A stretch of 11,784 bases of DNA, taken from positions 1-11,784 of the forward strand of contig JADJPH010000081.1 of NCBI GenBank assembly GCA_016713335.1, read 5' to 3'. Under the pieces are notes generated by a model that saw nothing but the letters and a program-made list of their open reading frames with translations, was not told the origin of the DNA and ran no database searches. How positions within the stretch are numbered: the first letter of the stretch is position 1; every line of letters begins with the position of its first letter. Positions 6,675 to 11,784 of this stretch are shown piece after piece. Origin of the DNA: Candidatus Fredericiella danica (GTDB taxonomy: Bacteria; Chloroflexota; Anaerolineae; Caldilineales; Caldilineaceae). Made by a program: the position numbers and the translations under genes.

Positions 6675-8356
6675 ATGCGGGCGTTTGATTTGATTCAGAT
6701 CGCTGTTTTTCGGCTTGCTGATTCTGTGTACGCCGCTGCTTGGCGGCCATATGCGCAAAGGTCTTTTGGGGCGCCGGGTCTGGCTCACGCCGGTGATCCG
6801 GCCCGTGGAGCGCTTCACTTACCGTTTGGCCGGTGTCGACCAGAGCGTGAAATGGACTGGAAGCATTATCTGGCTGCGCTGTTGATGTTCAACGTGCGGG
6901 CTTCGTGCTTTTTCTTTGCTCCAACTGGCGCAGGGGCTACTGCCGCTGAATCCGGCACGATTGCCGGCAGTGCCGGCGCTGTTGGCCTTCAATACCGCAA
7001 CGAGCTTTGTGACCAACACGAACTGGCAGGCCTACGGTGGCGAGACGACCATGAGCTACCTCACGCAGATGGTTGGGCTGACGGTCCAGAATTTCGTCAG
7101 CGCGGCCACCGGCATCGCCGTGTTCATTGCGTTGTCCGCGGTCTGGCGCGGCGTGCGGGCAAGACGATCGGCAACTTCTGGGTGGATCTGGTTCGTCCAC
7201 GCTCTATGTGCTGTTGCCGTTATCGCTGGTATTGGCGCTGCTACTGATTGAGTCAGGGCGTCGTGCAGAAATCTCAGCCCTATGTGCAGGCGACAACGCT
7301 TGCCGGGAGCCAACAACTGCTCCCGCAGGGTCCTGCTGCATCGCAGATCGCCATTAAGCAATTGGGGACCAACGGCGGCGGTTACTTCAATGTCAACAGT
7401 GCTCATCCCTATGAGAATCCAACCCCGTTGAGCAACTTCCTGCAGATGTTGGCGATTTTGATCATACCGGCTGCGCTCACCCACACCTATGGCCGGTTCG
7501 TCGGATCGGCGCGCCAGGGATGGGTTATTTTCGTGGCGATGATGGTGCTACTGGTCGCTGTTTTTGCCGGGATGTTGTACGCAGAGGCCACCTATCGACC
7601 ACTGGCAACGGTTGCCGCAAACCTGGAGGGCAAAGAGGTGCGCATTGGCATCGCCAATTCCGTGCTCTGGGGTGCGATCACCACGGCAGCCTCCAATGGT
7701 TCTGTGAACAGCATGCTGAGCAGCTTCTCACCCATTGCCGGCGGTCTTGCTATGCTGAACATCCTGCTGGGCGAGGTGGTGTTTGGCGGTGTGGGCGCCG
7801 GGCTTTACGGGATTCTGATGTTCGTGATTCTGACCGTATTCATCGCCGGACTGATGGTCGGGCGTACGCCTGAGTATTTAGGCAAGAAGATCGAGGCATG
7901 GGAAGTAAAGATGGCGTACCTTGCCGTGTTGTTGCCAAGCGCCACGATCCTGCTGTTTGGCGCTTTTGCGGCCGTGACGGCCGTTGGACTTTCGAGCCGG
8001 GCGAATCTTGGTCCGCATGGGCTCACGGAGATGCTCTATGCGTTCACCTCAGCGGCCGGCAACAATGGCAGCGCATTCGCCGGGCTGAATGCGAATACTC
8101 CTTTCTACAATGTCGCGCGATCGCAATGTGGATTGGCCGTTTTGGCGTCATCATCCCTGCCCTGGCTATCGCAGGCAGTATGGTGGGCAAGAAAGTCGCC
8201 CCACCGTCACCTGGTACGTTTCCGACCGACGGGCCGCTGTTTGTCGTCCTGCTGCTCGCGGTGATTCTCATCGTGGGCGGCCTGACCTTTTTTCCTGTGC
8301 TGGCGTTGGGGCCAATCGTTGAACAGCTTTTGCTAGGCGCCGGCGCAACATTTTGA
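6675..8356 (+). CDS. kdpA: KdpA, potassium-binding channel subunit of the Kdp ATPase, frame-damaged
   Basis: Inner-membrane subunit that binds and passes K+ in the KdpFABC pump. The start MRAFDLIQ follows kdpF by 3 nt. All the landmark selectivity-filter loops can be read, though in different frames: TNTNWQAYGGETTMSYLTQM, LGTNGGGYFNVNSAHPYENP, TTAASNGSVNSM and SAAGNNGSAFAGLNANTPF. The segments GEVVFGGVGAGLYG and GRTPEYLGKKIE are also plain. The total length of about 560 codons equals a normal KdpA. Frame changes are inferred near 6709 (run of T), 6851 (run of A), 6897, 6915, 7153, 7194, 7247 and 8115. The longest undamaged part is about 7248-8112, and the end LGPIVEQLLL is normal. Each break needs only a small indel to restore family sequence, so the gene may be intact in the organism. 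Confidence 0.9.
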
Positions 8357-8371
8357 GTTGGGTCATACACC

Positions 8372-10488
8372 ATGTCAACCAAACACCCTAGTACATCCCT
8401 GTTTGATCAAAAGATTCTGCGACGTGCGGCCATTGACGCCGTGGTGAAGTTCGACCCACGCCAACAGTGGCGAAACCCGGTCATGTTCGTGGTAGCGGTG
8501 GGTGCACTGCTGACGACCGTGTTGCTGGTGACGAATCTAGTCACCGGCCACACAACGAACGTAGCATTCGACCTGCAAATTGCGCTGTGGCTGTGGTTTA
8601 CGGTGTTCTTTGCGAATTTTGCGGAAGCCATGGCGGAGGGACGCGGCAAGGCGCAGGCGGATAGTCTACGCAAGGCGCGCACACAGATGACCGCACGTCG
8701 TCTCGTTGGCGGCGACAATCGCCGTGAGGAACGCGTCTCTGCGACAGAACTCCGTCGCGGCGATCTTGTCGTCTGTGAAGTGGGTGACATTATCCCTGGT
8801 GATGGTGAGGTGGTGGCCGGCATCGCCAGCGTCGATGAATCCGCCATCACCGGGGAATCGGCCCCTGTCATTCGCGAGAGTGGTGGTGATCGTAGCGCCG
8901 TGACGGGGGCACCGCGTGCTATCCGACCGGATCATCGTGCGTCACCTCTGAGCAGGGGCAGACATTCATTGATCGCATGATTGCGCTGGTGGAAGGTGCA
9001 AAACGCCAGAAGACACCCAATGAGATCGCCCTGACCATTCTGTTGTCGGGGTTGACGATCATCTTCTTGCTTGCCGTCGTGACGCTGCGCGCATTCGCGG
9101 CCTATAGTGAGACTGCCTCAGGGATCGCGCCGGAAGCAACGACGGCGACCGTTCCGGTGCTGGTCGCGCTACTGGTCTGCTTGATTCCAACCACGATCGG
9201 CGGCCTGCTTAGCGCAATTGGCATTAGTGGCATGGATCGGATGGTCCAGCGCAATGTGCTGGCGACCAGCGGGCGTGCGGTGGAGGCGGCCGGTGACATA
9301 GATGTGTTGTTGCTGGACAAGACTGGCACGATCACATTGGGGAACCGCATGGCCACCGCATTTCATCCCGCACGCGGTGTGCAGACCGGCCAACTGGCCG
9401 ACGCCGCACAACTCTCGTCACTCGCCGACGAGACACCGGAAGGCCGATCCATCGTGGTGCTGGCAAAGGATCAGTTCAACCTGCGCGGGCGCGAACTGGC
9501 TGAGCCAGCTGCCGAGTTTGTGCCGTTCTCGGCCCAGACGCGGATGAGTGGTGTCGACTTTCCTGCCTTTGACGGGCAGCCCGCGCGGAGAATTCGGAAA
9601 GGCGCCGCCGATGCGATTCAGCAGTTTGTGACGCTGCAGGGCGGGGTGTTTCCAGACGATGTTCGCACGACCGTGGATAGTGTCGCCAAGAATGGGGCCA
9701 CGCCATTGGTTGTGGCTGAAGACAGCGAAGTACTTGGCGTCATCGAGTTGAAGGATATTGTCAAGGGCGGTATCCGGGAGCGTTTCGCCGAACTACGGCA
9801 GATGGGGATTCGGACCGTCATGATTACGGGTGACAATCCATTGACTGCGGCCGCAATCGCAGCCGAGGCTGGCGTAGACGATTTTCTGGCGCAAGCGACG
9901 CCTGAAGACAAGTTGCGCCGCATCCGCCAGGAGCAAACGAGCGGCCATCTGGTGGCAATGACGGGCGATGGGACCAACGATGCACCGGCGCTGGCGCAGG
10001 CAGACGTGGGGGTGGCGATGAATACGGGCACCCAGGCTGCACGCGAAGCTGGCAACATGGTCGATCTCGACAGTGACCCGACAAAGTTGATCGAGGTCGT
10101 CGCGATCGGCAAGCAATTGCTGATGACGCGCGGTGCATTGACGACATTCAGTATTGCCAATGATGTCGCCAAGTATTTTGCCATCATCCCGGCTTTGTTT
10201 GCATCCCTGTATGCGGTGAGCGCGGATAAACCGGGGCCGTTGGCGGCGCTGAATATCATGGGACTCTCGACGCCACAGAGCGCTATCCTGAGCGCAATCA
10301 TCTTCAACGCCCTCATCATCGTTGCGCTGATTCCGTTGGCCTTACATGGCATTGGCTATCGGCCAATGGGGGCCGGTGCGATTTTGCGTCGCAATCTGTT
10401 GATCTACGGCCTGGGGGGTCTCGTCATCCCATTTGTCGGGATCAAGCTGATCGATCTGGTGATTACAGCGCTTGGCCTGGCAGCCTGA
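8372..10488 (+). CDS. kdpB: KdpB, catalytic P-type ATPase subunit for potassium, one damaged spot
   Basis: P-type ATPase subunit that hydrolyses ATP to drive K+ uptake through KdpA. Residues from MSTKHPSTSLFD include FDPRQQWRNPVMF, the actuator motif SAITGESAPVIRESGGD (TGES codons 8849-8860), CLIPTTIGGLLSAIG in the membrane, and the phosphorylation motif DKTGTIT with Asp at 9316-9318. GDGTNDAP follows at about 9964-9987, then the C-terminal helices. Length is about 706 codons, close to the family. The frame is lost only between about 8905 and 8945, where three small deletions in 45 nt (-1 in a G run, -1 in a C run, -2 in a CG repeat) explain the shift. Restored, the stretch reads as the expected link into TFIDRMIALVEGAK. 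The part from 8977 on is an undamaged 503-codon frame. The ribosome site at 8372 is weak, and translation probably couples to kdpA 15 nt upstream. Confidence 0.95.
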
Positions 10489-10554
10489 CAATGACTTCCC
10501 GGTGTATGCCGCCGGTGTGCGGCCAATGAACCTGTTTGTTAAGGGAGAAATAAA

Positions 10555-11228
10555 ATGTGGCGTATGGCAATGCTTCCTTCAATGCGAATGCTCTTGGTAT
10601 TGACGGTAATAACCGGGATACTATACCCGCTCGTGGTCTTTGGAATGGGTCAATTGCTATTCCCGGCGCAGGCCAATGGCAGCTTGCTCGAGCGAGGGTG
10701 TAGCGGTTGGCTCCAGCATGATTGGGCAGGCCAATCAGGAGGATCGCTATTTCTGGGCGCGTCCATCGGCAGTAAACTACATGGATGGCAGCACGGTCGC
10801 TACGCTGGGTTCTTCTGGCGCCAGCAATCTGGGGCCAACGAGTGCTGCGTTGGCCAAGCAGTTCGTGGAGCGAGATATCGCCTTTCGCACTGCAAACGGA
10901 CTCGGCGCCGAAATGGTGACTCCGGCCGACATGGTCACAGCGTCCGGCAGTGATTGGATCCGCACATCAGCCCGGATGCAGCACTCGCCCAGGTGGACCG
11001 GGTAGCGGGCGCACGGGGTTGGGAAGCGGCAAAGTCACCGCGTTGGTGCAGCAATTTACGGAGCCTCGGCAACTGGGCATCCTTGGGCAACCACGGGTCA
11101 ACGTGTTAGCGCTCAATCTCGCCCTCGATCAGCTACAACCAGAGCAATGGATCAACATCGCCCGGACCCAGACACTTTGCTCGCTTCGATCCAGAAAGAA
11201 GAAGCGCGCCAGCAACGGGGTAAACTAA
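10555..11228 (+). CDS. kdpC: KdpC, accessory subunit of the Kdp ATPase, frame-damaged
   Basis: Single-helix inner-membrane subunit that assists ATP-dependent K+ transport. The ATG at 10555 has GGGAG 7-8 nt upstream. Residues about 10-35 are the membrane anchor (LLVLTVITGILYPLVVFGMG). Then, across frames, come SMIGQANQEDRYFWARPSAV (family motif IGQ followed by FWxRPS), ASNLGPTS, and the conserved end LGQPRVNVLALNLALDQLQP. Breaks are inferred near 10693 (-2 or +1), 10951 (-1, GGA to GA) and 11032 (-1 in an A run). The family length of about 190 residues would end near 11150, so the extension to the TAA at 11228, overlapping the start of kdpD, is probably an artefact of a missed stop. The gene follows kdpB by 66 nt. 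Confidence 0.88.
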
Positions 11229-11784
11229 AGATATTTTTGGGCATGGTCGCCGGAGTCGGCAAGACCTATGCGATGCTGGAAGCGGGCCGGGTCGCGCGCG
11301 CCGAAGGTATTGACGTCGTCGTCGGGTACGTTGAAACCCATGGGCGCACCGAGACCGAGGCGCTGCTTCAGGGCCTAGAGGTCCTTCCACGTCTCACTGT
11401 CGAGTACCGCGGAACGGTCCTTCGCGAGATGGACCTGGACGCCTTGATGGCCCGGCAACCCCAGTTGGCACTGGTGGATGAACTGGCGCACACAAACGCG
11501 CCGGGGAGCACGCCATCGCAAGCGGTATCAGGATGTCATTGAGCTGCTTGAGGCAGGCATCGACGTATCCACCACCATTAACGTGCAGCACTTTGAAGTC
11601 GCGCCGATGCGGTCGGCCAGATAACTGGCGTGGCTGTGCACGAGAAGGTGCCGGATTCCGGTGCTCGACCTGGCCGACGAAGTGGAGCTTATCGATCTCT
11701 CGCCAGACCGAGGCTGCATAGCGCCTTGCCGAAGGCAAAGTCTATACACTGGAACGCGGATATTGCGGCGCGGGAATTTCTTCC
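11147..11784 (+). CDS. kdpD: KdpD, sensor histidine kinase for potassium (N-terminal part only), frame-damaged
   Basis: Membrane sensor kinase that activates KdpE when K+ is short. Only the cytoplasmic KdpD N-terminal domain lies in the window. It starts MDQHRPDPDTLLASIQKEE and has the Walker-A-like GVGKTYAML near residue 36. Then come VVVGYVETHGRTET and ALVDELAHTNAPGS, the classic Walker-B-like stretch. After about 11510 the frame breaks (an extra A). The protein continues in another frame as HRKRYQDVIELLEAGIDVST and INVQHFE, breaks again near 11597 and 11658, then reads VLDLADEVELIDLSP. Several more breaks occur after 11700. The histidine kinase core and kdpE would lie beyond the right edge. 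The start overlaps the end of kdpC, as is usual for this operon. Confidence 0.9.

Noticed and set aside
6675..7247. Separate gene in the first 190-codon frame of kdpA
   Set aside because: It matches KdpA only in patches (MRAFDLIQ, MDWKHYLAALLMFN, AGKTIGNFWVDLV). The missing KdpA segments lie in the other two frames, so it is one damaged kdpA.
9618..10352. Long minus-strand frame of 244 codons over kdpB
   Set aside because: It lies entirely opposite the conserved P-type ATPase motifs. It is a shadow of GC-rich coding sequence.

Overview
The window is a moderately GC-rich bacterial chromosomal segment. It is compatible with a soil Gram-negative lineage such as Acidobacteriota, judging by the overall look of the Kdp proteins, the KimA-like carrier and the intergenic repeat style. 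That assignment is an impression and no phylogeny was run.

Left part (1-3554). The 3' end of a group II PLP-dependent aromatic amino acid decarboxylase (+) is followed by a 330-nt spacer rich in direct and inverted repeats, then trpF (+) with a strong intrinsic terminator. A convergent, probable class I SAM-dependent methyltransferase (-) follows. All three reading frames are clean. trpF stands alone here, with no other trp genes beside it.

Middle part (3555-3943). This non-coding stretch holds four identical 28-bp hairpin-forming repeats separated by very G-rich spacers, then an 11-bp inverted repeat just downstream of the minus-strand genes.

Right part (3944-11784). This is a potassium-uptake island. 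On the minus strand, a KimA-like K+ importer (APC superfamily) is followed by a small two-helix membrane protein of unknown role. On the plus strand, the operon kdpF-kdpA-kdpB-kdpC-kdpD encodes the KdpFABC K+-pumping P-type ATPase and the sensor kinase KdpD, which is cut by the window end. The 346-nt divergent control region contains two notable elements. One is a promoter-like sequence with an operator-like palindrome facing the KimA-like gene. The other is a helically phased array of CTTGAT/CTTGAC half-sites facing kdpF, the geometry expected for an OmpR/PhoB-type response regulator. KdpE belongs to that family.

A striking property of the right part is its frame damage. The KimA-like gene, kdpA, kdpB, kdpC and kdpD carry about twenty or more small insertions or deletions, whereas the first 3.5 kb carries none. 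Nearly all conserved motifs survive in one frame or another. The damage therefore looks like consensus errors or very recent decay rather than old pseudogenes. The main regulatory novelty candidates are the phased CTTGA array and the palindrome in the opposing promoter.
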